64,000 nucleotides of DNA from CAYHGX01 sp964356355 (GCA_964356355.1 CAYHGX010000002.1:1-64000), one strand, 5' to 3'. Shown: positions 43,606 to 52,293, counted from the first letter of the stretch. Made by a program: numbers and translations. The notes: generated by a model not told the origin, from the sequence alone.

Positions 43606-44604
43606 ATGACAAAGCGAACCCCAGAACCAATCAACACAACAACACCTCAAGGCATAGAAGTAACAATCGACCCAAATCAAGTACTCATTGGCGAAGAAGT
43701 TATAGATATGAAAAATCAAGTCTACAAAAAAATCGTTGCACTTCTAATAGCAGAAGGACACCTTCGAAAAGGAACAAAAGTAGAAGATGTATTTGCCCAA
43801 TCCCCAGAAGATTTCGCCGCAACAATGCAAACAATTCGAACCCTAATTGCTGAAAACAAAATCATCCTAGGCGAAAGCGGTGGCCCATGCAATCGCACAC
43901 CTGATCAAGCAATTTCCTATGCCGAAAAACTCAAACCCATCATGCCCCACCTCGGCGAAGCCAAATGCCGCCTAATAGACAAGCTCACCCTTCAACACCT
44001 TCAAACACTCAAAGGAGAAGCACTTGCCACCGCCTGCGCCCAAATAGCCCCCTTCTTCACAAGATCAAAAGCGCTCACTAGCGACGAAACAACACGCCAA
44101 ATCTCCATGATTCCAGCCGATAGATTTGCCGCCCTCGGCGTAGAAACAATCAAAAGAATAAGTCCTGACGCCCTCCATGAAGCCACAATTTTAGATGAAG
44201 ACAAGCTCAAAGCCATCAAAACAGAAAACATCGCCAGAATGGAAGAAGATACTATCCGAGGAATAAGACAACACCTCCCAGTAGAAAGAATCACCGCCAT
44301 CGGAGGCCAAAATTTAATTGGAGTAAGATGCCAAGCAATCGAGCTATTGTCCCAACTCAAAGACGAAATTTTTAAACAATTCACCCCATCAGAGCTCTCA
44401 AACTTATTGATCGAGCAACTCAAGGCTTTTATTACAAAATTCACTGCCCATAAAATAAAACTATTAACTATCCCAGTAGTCTGCGATCCTGCAGTATACA
44501 TGCGTTCCGATGTTGAGAACATGACAGATGACGAACTTAATAAATTAAGAACGGCCACTCTAGAAGAAATACAAAGACGCGAAGAAAAAAAGAAACGCAA
44601 GTAA
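43606..44604 (+). CDS. Hypothetical helical-repeat protein, 332 residues
   Basis: Unrecognised soluble protein. The region of about residues 140-250 contains short helical units of similar pattern, for example IPADRFAALGVETIKRI, SPDALHEATI, EDKLKAIKTENIARM and LPVERITAIGGQNLIGV, spaced about 17-22 residues, suggestive of a helical-repeat scaffold. The tail is a charged helix ending EEIQRREEKKKRK. A strong promoter fixes the start at 43606. The rpsJ promoter follows immediately after its stop. Confidence 0.65.
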   Translation: MTKRTPEPINTTTPQGIEVTIDPNQVLIGEEVIDMKNQVYKKIVALLIAEGHLRKGTKVEDVFAQSPEDFAATMQTIRTLIAENKIILGESGGPCNRTPDQAISYAEKLKPIMPHLGEAKCRLIDKLTLQHLQTLKGEALATACAQIAPFFTRSKALTSDETTRQISMIPADRFAALGVETIKRISPDALHEATILDEDKLKAIKTENIARMEEDTIRGIRQHLPVERITAIGGQNLIGVRCQAIELLSQLKDEIFKQFTPSELSNLLIEQLKAFITKFTAHKIKLLTIPVVCDPAVYMRSDVENMTDDELNKLRTATLEEIQRREEKKKRK

Positions 44605-44607
44605 ATC

Positions 44608-44637
44608 TTGACACCACCTCCCCTCCTCCTTTATAAA
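44608..44637 (+). promoter_or_regulatory. rpsJ promoter
   Basis: TTGACA (44608-44613), 18 bases, TATAAA (44632-44637), three bases after the preceding gene. It begins the ribosomal protein cluster. Confidence 0.8.
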
Positions 44638-44643
44638 TAGTCA

Positions 44644-44805
44644 CACAAAATTGCTTCACTGATTTTAGCGAAGCACTCGTAGGCCGGTTCACACCAGCCC
44701 CCACGGGACAGCCCCGAAGTTATCACTTCAATCAAGCTCCTACTATAGAAGCCGGCTGTACAAGTCCGGTTTATTTTCAAACAACACATTTTAACACCCA
44801 AAAAA
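44644..44805 (+). promoter_or_regulatory. Structured rpsJ leader
   Basis: The 162-base leader is the longest in the window. It is G+C-rich in its middle and can form several helices: TGCTTC with GAAGCA early on, then ACAGCC with GGCTGT and a GGCCGG/CCGGCT pairing over a longer distance. This is where an S10-operon regulatory structure would sit. I see no match to a known riboswitch. Confidence 0.5.
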
Positions 44806-45132
44806 ATGTCCAAGCAAAAAATCCGCATCAAGATCAAATCATTCGATCACAAAGTAATCGACGAAACAGCTAAGCTCATCATCGCCAGCGCAGAACGCAC
44901 AGGCGCAATCGTAGCCGGCCCAATCCCCCTTCCTACTAAAATCGAGAAATTCACAGTAAATAAATCCACATTCGTACACAAAAAATCTCGAGAGCAGTTT
45001 GAAATGCGTACACACGTTCGTCTAATCGACATCACAGAAACCACACCAAAAACTATAGAATCTCTTTCAAATCTAAGCCTACCAGCAGGTGTGGAAATCG
45101 AGATCAAGATGCTACAAGATGACAGCAAATAA
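44806..45132 (+). CDS. rpsJ: 30S ribosomal protein S10
   Basis: Small-subunit protein also used as NusE in antitermination, 108 residues. Typical sequence: KIRIKIKSFDHKVIDETAKLI, GPIPLPTKIEKFTVNKSTFV and EQFEMRTHVRLIDI. It is separated from rplC by 143 bases and a second promoter, so it may be transcribed on its own. Confidence 0.98.
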   Translation: MSKQKIRIKIKSFDHKVIDETAKLIIASAERTGAIVAGPIPLPTKIEKFTVNKSTFVHKKSREQFEMRTHVRLIDITETTPKTIESLSNLSLPAGVEIEIKMLQDDSK

Positions 45133-45149
45133 TAAACCAAAATTTTCTA

Positions 45150-45178
45150 TTGACTACCCAATATCGCATCTGTATATT
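45150..45178 (+). promoter_or_regulatory. rplC promoter and leader
   Basis: TTGACT (45150-45155), 17 bases, TATATT (45173-45178) with a preceding TG. The leader (about 45185-45275) holds two hairpins: ACGGC/GCCGT at 45182-45198 and ATGGCC/GGCCAT at 45243-45258, the latter 17 bases before the rplC ATG. These may control translation of the main ribosomal operon. Confidence 0.8.
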
Positions 45179-45275
45179 CTAACGGCAAATAACGCCGTAC
45201 GTTAAAAGCTCTCAAGTGGGTTTACCGAAAATCTACTGAGACATGGCCACCCGGCCATTAACCTCTACAAACATT

Positions 45276-45860
45276 ATGTCAGGAATTCTCGGAAAAAAAC
45301 TAGGTATGACTCGTGTCTTTGAAGACGATGGTCGTGTGATCCCAATCACTGTAGTAAGATGTGAACCAAACGAGGTTACACAGATAAAGACAGTAGAAAA
45401 AGATGGATATCCGGCGATAGTCCTCGGTTTTTCCAAATTAAGTAAACCTACTAAGGCTAAAAAATTCTATCACATGAAAGAATTCAAGGTTGCAGAGGAT
45501 CAGTTGGAAAGCTACAAGAAAGGAGACATGGTAACTCTCGAATCACTGGCTGAAATTTCACAGGTTGAAATTACATCAGTATCAAAAGGTAAGGGTTTCC
45601 AGGGCGTAATCAAGAGATACAACTTCTCAAGAGGTCCAGAGACTCACGGTTCACATCACCACAGAGAGCCAGGTTCAGTAGGTTCATGTGCTAAGCCAGG
45701 ACGCGTACTAAAAGGTAAAAAGCTTCCAGGCCGCATGGGTACAGACCGAGTTACTCTAAAGAAAGTAAAAATTGCATACATTGATCCTAAAAATAACATT
45801 ATTGGGCTAAAGGGAGCACTTCCAGGAGCAATTGGAGCTCTAATCACTATTAAAATATGA
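45276..45860 (+). CDS. rplC: 50S ribosomal protein L3
   Basis: Early assembly protein near the peptidyl transferase centre, 194 residues from the ATG at 45276 (MSGILGKKLGM), the normal family start; an ATG at 45243 lies in a leader hairpin and is rejected. Conserved: KGKGFQGVIKRYNFSRGPETHGSHHHREPGS region (split here by position, about 115-145) and GRMGTDRVT. rplD begins inside its stop (ATGA). Confidence 0.97.
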   Translation: MSGILGKKLGMTRVFEDDGRVIPITVVRCEPNEVTQIKTVEKDGYPAIVLGFSKLSKPTKAKKFYHMKEFKVAEDQLESYKKGDMVTLESLAEISQVEITSVSKGKGFQGVIKRYNFSRGPETHGSHHHREPGSVGSCAKPGRVLKGKKLPGRMGTDRVTLKKVKIAYIDPKNNIIGLKGALPGAIGALITIKI

Positions 45861-46492
45861 AAGTAGACCTATACACACAACAAGGAGAAAAGAGCGGCAC
45901 GATGGATTTGCCAGAGGCTATATTCGAAATCCCTTTCAACAAGGATCTCGTTCATCAGGCTCTTATTAGGCAGCTTTCAAATAGCCGTATCGCTATTGCT
46001 CACACGAAAACTAAGGGAGAAGTAAGAGGAGGAGGTCGAAAACCATTTAAGCAAAAGGGTACCGGCAATGCTCGCCAGGGTTCTATTAGAAACCCACATA
46101 TGAAAGGCGGCGGAGTAGCCATGGGTCCAAGAAACAACAGAAACTTTGAAAAGGACATGCCGAAGAACCAGAGAAGAAAAGCATTGTTCTGTGCCCTCTC
46201 TGAAAAAGCAAGAAACAACGAAATTATCGCCATCGAAGGATATACTGCAGAAATGCCTAAGACAAAAGAGTTTAATGCCCTCCTAAAGAAACTTCCAATT
46301 ACAAGAAACGTGTTAATAGTTGTTCCTGGTAAAGACAGGATCATTCAAAAGTCTAGCGGAAACATCGCAAATGCAAAGACTATCATTGCAAGTTACTTGA
46401 ATATTCACGATCTCCAGAAATACAGACAAGTTCTACTTTTCAAGGAATCTGTGGCCAAGCTAGAAGAGACGTTTCTTAAAAAATCCGAATAA
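45857..46492 (+). CDS. rplD: 50S ribosomal protein L4
   Basis: Exit-tunnel protein; in some bacteria also an S10-operon repressor and RNase E partner. 211 residues. The conserved extended loop has KTKGEVRGGGRKPFKQKGTG followed by ARQGSIRNPHMKGGG, with KALFCALSEKARNNEI after it. It overlaps rplC by four bases and rplW by one, consistent with translational coupling. Confidence 0.97.
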   Translation: MKVDLYTQQGEKSGTMDLPEAIFEIPFNKDLVHQALIRQLSNSRIAIAHTKTKGEVRGGGRKPFKQKGTGNARQGSIRNPHMKGGGVAMGPRNNRNFEKDMPKNQRRKALFCALSEKARNNEIIAIEGYTAEMPKTKEFNALLKKLPITRNVLIVVPGKDRIIQKSSGNIANAKTIIASYLNIHDLQKYRQVLLFKESVAKLEETFLKKSE

Positions 46493-46782
46493 TGAAATCA
46501 CACGCAATCATAAAATCAGTAGTAACAGAAAAGAGCTCAAGGGGCCAAGAAAAAGGTCAATACACCTTCAAGGTTCGCCTAGATGCTAGTAAAATTGAGA
46601 TCAAGAAAGAGATCAAGGACGCATACGGTGTGGAAGTAGACAGCGTTAAAACATCAATTCTGCAAAGTAAAATAAGACTTGTTGGAGCAAAGAGGAAATT
46701 AGTAAAAAGAGCTAAGTATAAGAAAGCGGTTGTCACTCTTAAAGACAAGAAAACTATAGATCCTAATAAAATCAAAGACTAA
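46492..46782 (+). CDS. rplW: 50S ribosomal protein L23
   Basis: Tunnel-exit protein and docking site for trigger factor and SRP, 96 residues. Motifs: IIKSVVTEKSSRGQEKGQYTF at the start and GVEVDSVKTSILQSK. The C-terminal half is rich in Lys, as usual. It overlaps rplD and rplB by one base each (TAATG). Confidence 0.96.
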   Translation: MKSHAIIKSVVTEKSSRGQEKGQYTFKVRLDASKIEIKKEIKDAYGVEVDSVKTSILQSKIRLVGAKRKLVKRAKYKKAVVTLKDKKTIDPNKIKD

Positions 46783-47609
46783 TGGCTGTAAAGAAATTTA
46801 AACCAACTACGCCGGGCCGACGCCAAATGACAATTGCGTCATTTGATGAAATCACGAGTACAAGGCCAGAGAAGAGCCTCTTAGTTAGACTAAAGAAGCA
46901 CTCTGGACGTAATAATACTGGATCAATCACTGTAAGGCATCGCGGAGGCGGTACTACAAGAATGTACAGAAAAGTCGATTTCAAGCAAACCGACAAGCTC
47001 AACATTGAGGGACGTGTAGTTTCCGTGGAGTACGATCCAAATCGCACAGGCTACATTATGCTTGTACAGTACACTGATGGTGAAAAGAGATACCACATCG
47101 CTCCAACAGACATCAAAGTAGGAGACGTAGTGGCAACAAGAGAAAAAGGAAAAGTAAAAACAGGTAACCGAATGATGCTTCGTCATATTCCAGTAGGTTT
47201 CAGTATTTATAATGTTGAACTCCACGAAAATAAAGGCGGTCAATTAGCAAGAAGTGCTGGATCAAGCCTAAAGCTTGTGTCCCTAGAGGGAGAATACGCG
47301 CAGATTCACATGCCATCAGGAGAAATTCGTCTTGTCAGCAAAAACTGCTATGCCTCCATTGGTGTAGTAAGTAACATTGAACACAACAACGTAGTAATTG
47401 GTAAAGCAGGCCGCAGCCGTCATAAAGGTTTGCGACCACAGGTAAGAGGTAAAGTTATGAACCCAGTTGATCACCCACACGGAGGTGGTGAAGGTAACAC
47501 TTCAATCGGTCTTAAACATCCGAAAACTCCATGGGGTATGCCAGCTCTCGGATTCAAGACTCGCCGAAGACACTATACCGACAAAATGATCGTTCGCAGA
47601 AGAAAATAA
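46782..47609 (+). CDS. rplB: 50S ribosomal protein L2
   Basis: Required for subunit association and peptidyl transfer, 275 residues. The most conserved stretch, GKVMNPVDHPHGGGEGNTSI (about 223-242), contains the functional His; GRNNTGSITVRHRGGG and the C-terminal TRRRHYTDKMIVRRRK are also canonical. Confidence 0.98.
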   Translation: MAVKKFKPTTPGRRQMTIASFDEITSTRPEKSLLVRLKKHSGRNNTGSITVRHRGGGTTRMYRKVDFKQTDKLNIEGRVVSVEYDPNRTGYIMLVQYTDGEKRYHIAPTDIKVGDVVATREKGKVKTGNRMMLRHIPVGFSIYNVELHENKGGQLARSAGSSLKLVSLEGEYAQIHMPSGEIRLVSKNCYASIGVVSNIEHNNVVIGKAGRSRHKGLRPQVRGKVMNPVDHPHGGGEGNTSIGLKHPKTPWGMPALGFKTRRRHYTDKMIVRRRK

Positions 47610-47621
47610 TAACCATTAAAT

Positions 47622-47891
47622 ATGGCTAGAAGTTCAAAAAAAGGACCATTCGTAGATCCAAAAGTAGAAAAAAAGGTAAAGAAACTAGATGAAGCTGGTC
47701 AAAAAAGACCAGTGAAGACATGGTCAAGGAAATGTGATATTTCACCAGAATTCGTAGGACACACATTCGCAGTTCACAACGGAAACCAGTTCATTCCAGT
47801 ATTTGTTACTGAGAACATGGTTGGACACAAACTTGGAGAATTCTCTCCAACCAGAAAGTTCAAGGGTCACGGAGGAAAACTAGCCAAATAA
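47622..47891 (+). CDS. rpsS: 30S ribosomal protein S19
   Basis: Head protein of the small subunit, 89 residues. MARSSKKGPFVDPKVEKKV at the start, TWSRKCDISPEFVGHTFAVH in the middle, and GHKLGEFSPTRKFKGHGG are typical. Spacing to rplV is 19 bases. Confidence 0.98.
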   Translation: MARSSKKGPFVDPKVEKKVKKLDEAGQKRPVKTWSRKCDISPEFVGHTFAVHNGNQFIPVFVTENMVGHKLGEFSPTRKFKGHGGKLAK

Positions 47892-47910
47892 CGGTAAATT
47901 ATAAAAATTT

Positions 47911-48309
47911 ATGAAAGCAATATTACGACAAGTTAGAATCTCACCAAAGAAAATCAATCTAGTAGCTTCACTTGTAAGAAGAAAGGGTGCTAAAGAGGCA
48001 ATGGAAATGCTCAAGTTTGTACCAAAGAAAGGTGCACCAATACTAAGAAAACTAATCGGTTCAGCGGTTGCCAATGCAGCAGCGAACTTTAAACAAGATA
48101 AAGAATCCCTAGTTATTAAAGAAATAATTGTTACAGAAGGAACTACGTACAAGAGAAGAATGCCAGTATCAAGAGGCCGCAGCTACCCTATTCTAAAGAG
48201 AACCTCACATATCAGTGTAAAAGTTGAAGCAGGAGAAGTTCAAGAACCAAAGGAAGAAGTCGTAAAAACAACTGTGAAGAAAACTAAAAAAACTACTAAT
48301 AAGAACTAA
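47911..48309 (+). CDS. rplV: 50S ribosomal protein L22
   Basis: Lines the exit tunnel through its beta-hairpin, 132 residues. The N-terminus MKAILRQVRISPKKINLVA and the hairpin region EGTTYKRRMPVSRGRSYPILKR are conserved. A C-terminal tail of about 20 residues rich in Lys, Thr and Glu extends beyond the usual 110-residue core. Confidence 0.96.
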   Translation: MKAILRQVRISPKKINLVASLVRRKGAKEAMEMLKFVPKKGAPILRKLIGSAVANAAANFKQDKESLVIKEIIVTEGTTYKRRMPVSRGRSYPILKRTSHISVKVEAGEVQEPKEEVVKTTVKKTKKTTNKN

Positions 48310-48311
48310 TC

Positions 48312-48992
48312 ATGGGACAGAAGGTTAACCCAAAAATAATTAGGCTCGGAATAATAAACGATTGGGATTCCAAATGGTATGCTGGCAAGAAGAATTATAA
48401 GAAATTATTCCACCAGGACTTAGCAGTTGAGGCACTAATTCGCTCAAAACTTGAAACAGAAGGCATCTCTCACATTGAGATCATGCGTACACAAGGAAAG
48501 GTTATAGTTAATATTCACACATCAAAGCCAGGTATCGTAATTGGCAAAGGTGGTGAAATCATCGAAAAAGTAAAAGATGAATTAAAGAAGAGGTTCAAAG
48601 ACACATTCGCAATTAATATTAAAGAGGTTAAAAAGCCAATGTTGGATGCGGCAATCGTTGCAGAAAACATTGCAAGACAGATTGAAAAACGTGTTTCTCA
48701 CCGCCGTGCAGCCAAAGTTACTATTGAAAAAGTTACTGAAGCCGGAGCAATCGGAGTGAAAGTGTATATGGGTGGACGTCTAAATGGTGTTGAAATCTCT
48801 AGAGGAGAATTCTTTAGCCACGGTAAGATCCCCCTTCATACTTTCCGCGCCGACATTGACTACTCATCAGTAGCAGCAAGTACAGCTTACGGCAAAATCG
48901 GTATCAAAGTTTGGATCTACAAGGGCGACGTTTTCAAAAAAGACCTTGTAAAGAGACTTGCACAACAAATTGAAGAAATTAAACAATCCTAG
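48312..48992 (+). CDS. rpsC: 30S ribosomal protein S3
   Basis: mRNA-entry-site protein with helicase role, 226 residues. MGQKVNPKIIRLGI start, KH-type RNA-binding loop KPGIVIGKGGEIIEKV (about 74-89) and C-terminal domain with GVKVYMGGRLNGVEISRGE. Two bases separate it from rplP. Confidence 0.98.
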   Translation: MGQKVNPKIIRLGIINDWDSKWYAGKKNYKKLFHQDLAVEALIRSKLETEGISHIEIMRTQGKVIVNIHTSKPGIVIGKGGEIIEKVKDELKKRFKDTFAINIKEVKKPMLDAAIVAENIARQIEKRVSHRRAAKVTIEKVTEAGAIGVKVYMGGRLNGVEISRGEFFSHGKIPLHTFRADIDYSSVAASTAYGKIGIKVWIYKGDVFKKDLVKRLAQQIEEIKQS

Positions 48993-48994
48993 AA

Positions 48995-49414
48995 ATGTTA
49001 CAACCAAAGAAGCAAAAGCACAGAAGAGTACATAGGGGAAGATCCGATACTAAAGGTATTTCATACCGAGGCTCAACCGTTGATTTCGGAACATTCGGTC
49101 TTAAGGCTCAAAGCGCAGGAGAAATCACTTCTCGCCAAATTGAAGCCGCACGTCGAACTATGACAAGATACGTTAAGCGCGGTGGAAAGATCTGGATTAA
49201 AATTTTCCCACACAAACCTATCACTCGAAAAGCATCAGAAGTACCGATGGGGAGTGGTAAGGGTACGCCAGAATTCTTTGTAGCAACAATCAAGCCAGGA
49301 CGAGTACTGTTTGAAATGGAAGGCATCGACGCAGAAACAGCAAAAGAGGCCATGAGACTAGCTGCGCACAAGTTACCCGTTAAATGTAAATTCATCAATA
49401 AATTGGAAAAATAA
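48995..49414 (+). CDS. rplP: 50S ribosomal protein L16
   Basis: Binds near the A-site tRNA elbow, 139 residues. Conserved: MLQPKKQKHRRVHRGR, FGLKAQSAGEITSRQIEAAR, KIFPHKPITRKASEVPMGSG and AHKLPVKCKFI. The loop Arg region near residue 80 is present. Confidence 0.98.
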   Translation: MLQPKKQKHRRVHRGRSDTKGISYRGSTVDFGTFGLKAQSAGEITSRQIEAARRTMTRYVKRGGKIWIKIFPHKPITRKASEVPMGSGKGTPEFFVATIKPGRVLFEMEGIDAETAKEAMRLAAHKLPVKCKFINKLEK

Positions 49415-49416
49415 TC

Positions 49417-49611
49417 ATGAAAGCAGACGAACTAAAAAAATTAGAAAGCAACAAGCTCAATGAACTACTTATTGAGAAAAACAAGCATCTCTTCAAAGTT
49501 GAATTTGATATCCAAAACGGACAGGCAAAGAACACTCACGAGATCAAGAATACTAAGAAAAACATTGCTCGCATTAAAACAGTAATGCAAAGTAAAAACT
49601 TAAACCAGTAA
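49417..49611 (+). CDS. rpmC: 50S ribosomal protein L29
   Basis: Small two-helix protein at the tunnel exit, 64 residues. MKADELKKLESNKLNELLIE at the start and KNTHEIKNTKKNIARIKTVM at the end match the family; the internal segment is slightly diverged. Confidence 0.93.
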   Translation: MKADELKKLESNKLNELLIEKNKHLFKVEFDIQNGQAKNTHEIKNTKKNIARIKTVMQSKNLNQ

Positions 49612-49615
49612 AACA

Positions 49616-49852
49616 ATGAGAGTTAAAAAAGGTACAGTTAGCAGCAACGTACAGGTAAAAACTATCGTAGCAACAGTGCATACCTATAAAATGCATCCGA
49701 AATACAAGAAACAATACCGTGTATCTCAAAAATTTCACATTCACAATCCTGAAGCTCAAAAATTCGAAATTGGAGATGAAATTACCTTCTACGAAACAAA
49801 ACCAATTAGTAAGTTAAAAAAGTGGACAATCGTTAAACCAGAAACAATATGA
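49616..49852 (+). CDS. rpsQ: 30S ribosomal protein S17
   Basis: OB-fold 16S rRNA binder, 78 residues. The family motif GTVSSNVQVKTIVATV and KYKKQYRVSQKFHIHN (usual RT..KY.AH..) are recognisable, with EIGDEITFYETKPISKLKKW at the end. It ends with TGA overlapping the rplN start. Confidence 0.94.
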   Translation: MRVKKGTVSSNVQVKTIVATVHTYKMHPKYKKQYRVSQKFHIHNPEAQKFEIGDEITFYETKPISKLKKWTIVKPETI

Positions 49853-50217
49853 TTCAGCCAGAAACCAGATTAAAAGTAGCAGACAATACAGGCGCCAAAA
49901 AAGTTGAGTGCATCAAAGTGCTTGGTGGCTCAAAAAGACGTTATGCGCGACTTGGAGACATCATTGTAGTCGCAGTAAAAGAGGCTAATCCAAAAGGAAT
50001 AGTAAAGAAAAAAGCAGTTGAAAGAGCAGTAGTTGTAAGACAAGTAAAAGAATATACACGCAAAGATGGCTCAAGTATTCGTTTCGATGAAAATGCAGTT
50101 GTTATCATTGATAAGGACAAGCAACCAAAGGGCACACGTGTTTTCGGTCCTGTAGCTCGCGAACTACGTGAACGAGGCTATCAAAAAATTATTTCTTTAG
50201 CACCTGAAGTACTCTAA
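49849..50217 (+). CDS. rplN: 50S ribosomal protein L14
   Basis: Interface protein, 122 residues: MIQPETRLKVADNTGAKKVE start, RYARLGDIIVVAVKEA, and C-terminal GTRVFGPVARELRERGYQKI are canonical. It overlaps rpsQ by four bases. Confidence 0.98.
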   Translation: MIQPETRLKVADNTGAKKVECIKVLGGSKRRYARLGDIIVVAVKEANPKGIVKKKAVERAVVVRQVKEYTRKDGSSIRFDENAVVIIDKDKQPKGTRVFGPVARELRERGYQKIISLAPEVL

Positions 50218-50221
50218 TACC

Positions 50222-50554
50222 ATGAAAGTAAAATTAAACGATCAAGTACAGATTATCGCCGGCAAAGACAAGAATAAGGATGGTAAAATCATTCGCGTTC
50301 TAAGAAAGCAGGACAAAGTTGTAGTAGAAAAAGTAAACCTACGTACTAAATTCACGAAAAAATCCGAAGGTAAACCTGGAGAAAGAATCCAATTTGAAGC
50401 ACCTCTACATGTTTCTAACGTTATGGTTCTCTGCCCTCACTGCAATAAAAGAACTCGCGTTGGTTATATCAAACTCGAAACTGGTAAAAAGCAGAGAGTT
50501 TGCAAGAAATGTAAAGAATCACTTGATAAAGCTATTAAAAATCACAATGTCTAA
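50222..50554 (+). CDS. rplX: 50S ribosomal protein L24 with zinc ribbon
   Basis: Assembly initiator binding 23S rRNA, 110 residues. KOW motif IIAGKDKNKDGKIIRVLRK (11-29). The C-terminal part carries Cys71, Cys74, Cys94 and Cys97 as two CxxC pairs, a zinc-ribbon form present in many but not all bacterial L24 proteins. rplE starts eight bases before its end. Confidence 0.97.
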   Translation: MKVKLNDQVQIIAGKDKNKDGKIIRVLRKQDKVVVEKVNLRTKFTKKSEGKPGERIQFEAPLHVSNVMVLCPHCNKRTRVGYIKLETGKKQRVCKKCKESLDKAIKNHNV

Positions 50555-51104
50555 AGCAGTAGATTTCAAAACCAGGTTTCAGAAAGAAATGGTCCCAGCA
50601 CTTAAAAAATCGCTAGGAATCAAAAATAATATGGCAATTCCAAAAGTAACTAAAGTTACAATCAACATTGGTATTGGTACATACACAAAAAAGAGCAAAG
50701 ATTATTCAAACATTGTTCACAGCGTAGAGGCTATTACTGGCCAAAAACCAGTTCTAAACAAAGCCAAAAAAGCGATTTCGAACTTCAAGATCAGAGAAGG
50801 AGAAGTAATCGGTATTGCAGTAACGCTAAGAGGACAAAGAATGTACGATTTCATCAATAAACTCGTTAATATTGTATTCCCACGTGTAAGAGATTTTCGT
50901 GGTATCTCAGAAAAGGCATTTGATGGCAAAGGAAACTATAGTATTGGATTCAAAGAACATACTGTATTCCCTGAAATCAGCCCAGATGAAGCAATGAATG
51001 TTCATGGACTACAGGTAAATATCTGTACAACAGCGACAACAAACGAAGCTGGTTACGAACTATTAAAGATAATGGGCTTCCCATTTAAAAACATAACTAA
51101 GTAA
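50547..51104 (+). CDS. rplE: 50S ribosomal protein L5
   Basis: 5S rRNA-binding protein, 185 residues from the ATG at 50547 (MSKAVDFKTRFQKE). An upstream in-frame ATG inside rplX would add 51 residues unlike any L5 and is rejected. Conserved: VTKVTINIGIGTYTKK, TGQKPVLNKAKKAISNFKIR, GNYSIGFKEHTVFPEI. Confidence 0.97.
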   Translation: MSKAVDFKTRFQKEMVPALKKSLGIKNNMAIPKVTKVTINIGIGTYTKKSKDYSNIVHSVEAITGQKPVLNKAKKAISNFKIREGEVIGIAVTLRGQRMYDFINKLVNIVFPRVRDFRGISEKAFDGKGNYSIGFKEHTVFPEISPDEAMNVHGLQVNICTTATTNEAGYELLKIMGFPFKNITK

Positions 51105-51106
51105 AA

Positions 51107-51331
51107 ATGGCTAGATTAGCACTAAAAGTTAAAACTAAGAGAAGACAAGAAAAAGCTGCAAAAGAAAGAGCTGCAGGCAAAAAGGTTACCTTCTCCACCC
51201 GCGTATATCACAGATGTGAAAAATGCGGTAGAATCGGTGGCTTCATGAGAAGATTCGATCTTTGCAGAATTTGTTTCCGTGAACTAGCCAGCAACGGCAA
51301 AATTATGGGTGTTACAAAATCATCCTGGTAA
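51107..51331 (+). CDS. rpsN: 30S ribosomal protein S14, zinc-binding type
   Basis: Small-subunit head protein, 74 residues, slightly longer than the 61-residue zinc type because of a basic N-terminus. Cys37, Cys40, Cys53 and Cys56 form two CxxC pairs; RFDLCRICFRELASNGKIMG and final KSSW are characteristic. Confidence 0.97.
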   Translation: MARLALKVKTKRRQEKAAKERAAGKKVTFSTRVYHRCEKCGRIGGFMRRFDLCRICFRELASNGKIMGVTKSSW

Positions 51332-51349
51332 AATTAATCAACAGCTAAC

Positions 51350-51733
51350 ATGCACACAGATCCAATAGCAGATTTACTAACAAGAATTAGAAACGCCTCA
51401 AAAGCTCATCATCACTTTGTTACTGCTCCGCATTCAAAAATTAAGGAGAGTCTCCTAACAATCATGGTAGAAAAGGGCTTTATTGATAGCTACAAGGTAG
51501 AAGGAGAAGGAAAATTGAAGGTAGTTACTATTTCACTAAAAGAAGAACTTCAAGATATCAACCTAAGAAGAGTTAGCAAGCCTGGTCAAAGAATTTATGT
51601 TAAAAGAGATGAGCTAAAAAAGATCCGCAGCGGATTAGGCATCTCCATTCTCTCCACCTCCAAAGGATTAATGACTAATTCAGAAGCGAGAAAACAAAAT
51701 ATGGGCGGAGAACTAATATGTGAAATCTATTAA
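51350..51733 (+). CDS. rpsH: 30S ribosomal protein S8
   Basis: Central-domain 16S binder, 127 residues. MHTDPIADLLTRIRNASKAH start and C-terminal GLGISILSTSKGLMTNSEAR (usual G.GI.I.STS.G.MT..EA) are conserved. The ending GGELICEIY matches the family (G.....V). Confidence 0.97.
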   Translation: MHTDPIADLLTRIRNASKAHHHFVTAPHSKIKESLLTIMVEKGFIDSYKVEGEGKLKVVTISLKEELQDINLRRVSKPGQRIYVKRDELKKIRSGLGISILSTSKGLMTNSEARKQNMGGELICEIY

Positions 51734-51744
51734 TTAGCAAAATC

Positions 51745-52293
51745 ATGTCACGAATAGGAAAACAACCAATCACAGTTCCAAATGGCGTAACCGTAGAAAT
51801 AAACGGTCAACACGTCACTGTTAAAGGATCAAAAGGACAACTTGAAAGAGAAATTCACCCATTGATGGGTATTGAGTTAAAGGAAAACGAAATCAGCATC
51901 ATCAGAAAAGGTGAATCTAAAGAGGAAAGATCATTACATGGCCTTACACGAACATTAGTAGACAATATGGTTGTTGGAGTGAGCAAAGGATTTGAGAAAA
52001 AACTAGAAATCATTGGAGTAGGTTACAGAGCTACTGCCAACAAGAACAAAATCAACCTTACACTCGGTTTTTCTCACCCAGTTGAATACACTGCGCCAGT
52101 TGGTATTGAATTCAAAATGGATGAAGAAAAAAAGAACATCATCACAGTTAGCGGAATCGACAAACAAGTAGTTGGTGAAGCAGCTGCAAAAGTAAGATCA
52201 TATAAGAAGCCAGAACCATATAAAGGAAAAGGTATTAGATACATGGGAGAAAAGGTATTGAGAAAAGCTGGAAAAGCAGCCTCAGCTAAATAA
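51745..52293 (+). CDS. rplF: 50S ribosomal protein L6
   Basis: Factor-binding-site protein made of two related domains, 182 residues. MSRIGKQPITVPNGVTVEI start, GVGYRAT-type loop, FSHPVEYTAPVGIEF, and C-terminal YKGKGIRYMGEKVLRKAGKA are typical. Confidence 0.97.
   Translation: MSRIGKQPITVPNGVTVEINGQHVTVKGSKGQLEREIHPLMGIELKENEISIIRKGESKEERSLHGLTRTLVDNMVVGVSKGFEKKLEIIGVGYRATANKNKINLTLGFSHPVEYTAPVGIEFKMDEEKKNIITVSGIDKQVVGEAAAKVRSYKKPEPYKGKGIRYMGEKVLRKAGKAASAK

Noticed and set aside
44640..44770. tRNA-like GGTTCACACC in the rpsJ leader
   Set aside because: It resembles a T-loop, but no matching acceptor, D and anticodon arms can be drawn around it.
50394..50546. N-terminally extended L5 reading
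   Set aside because: The extra residues come from the rplX coding DNA in another frame and match no L5 protein.
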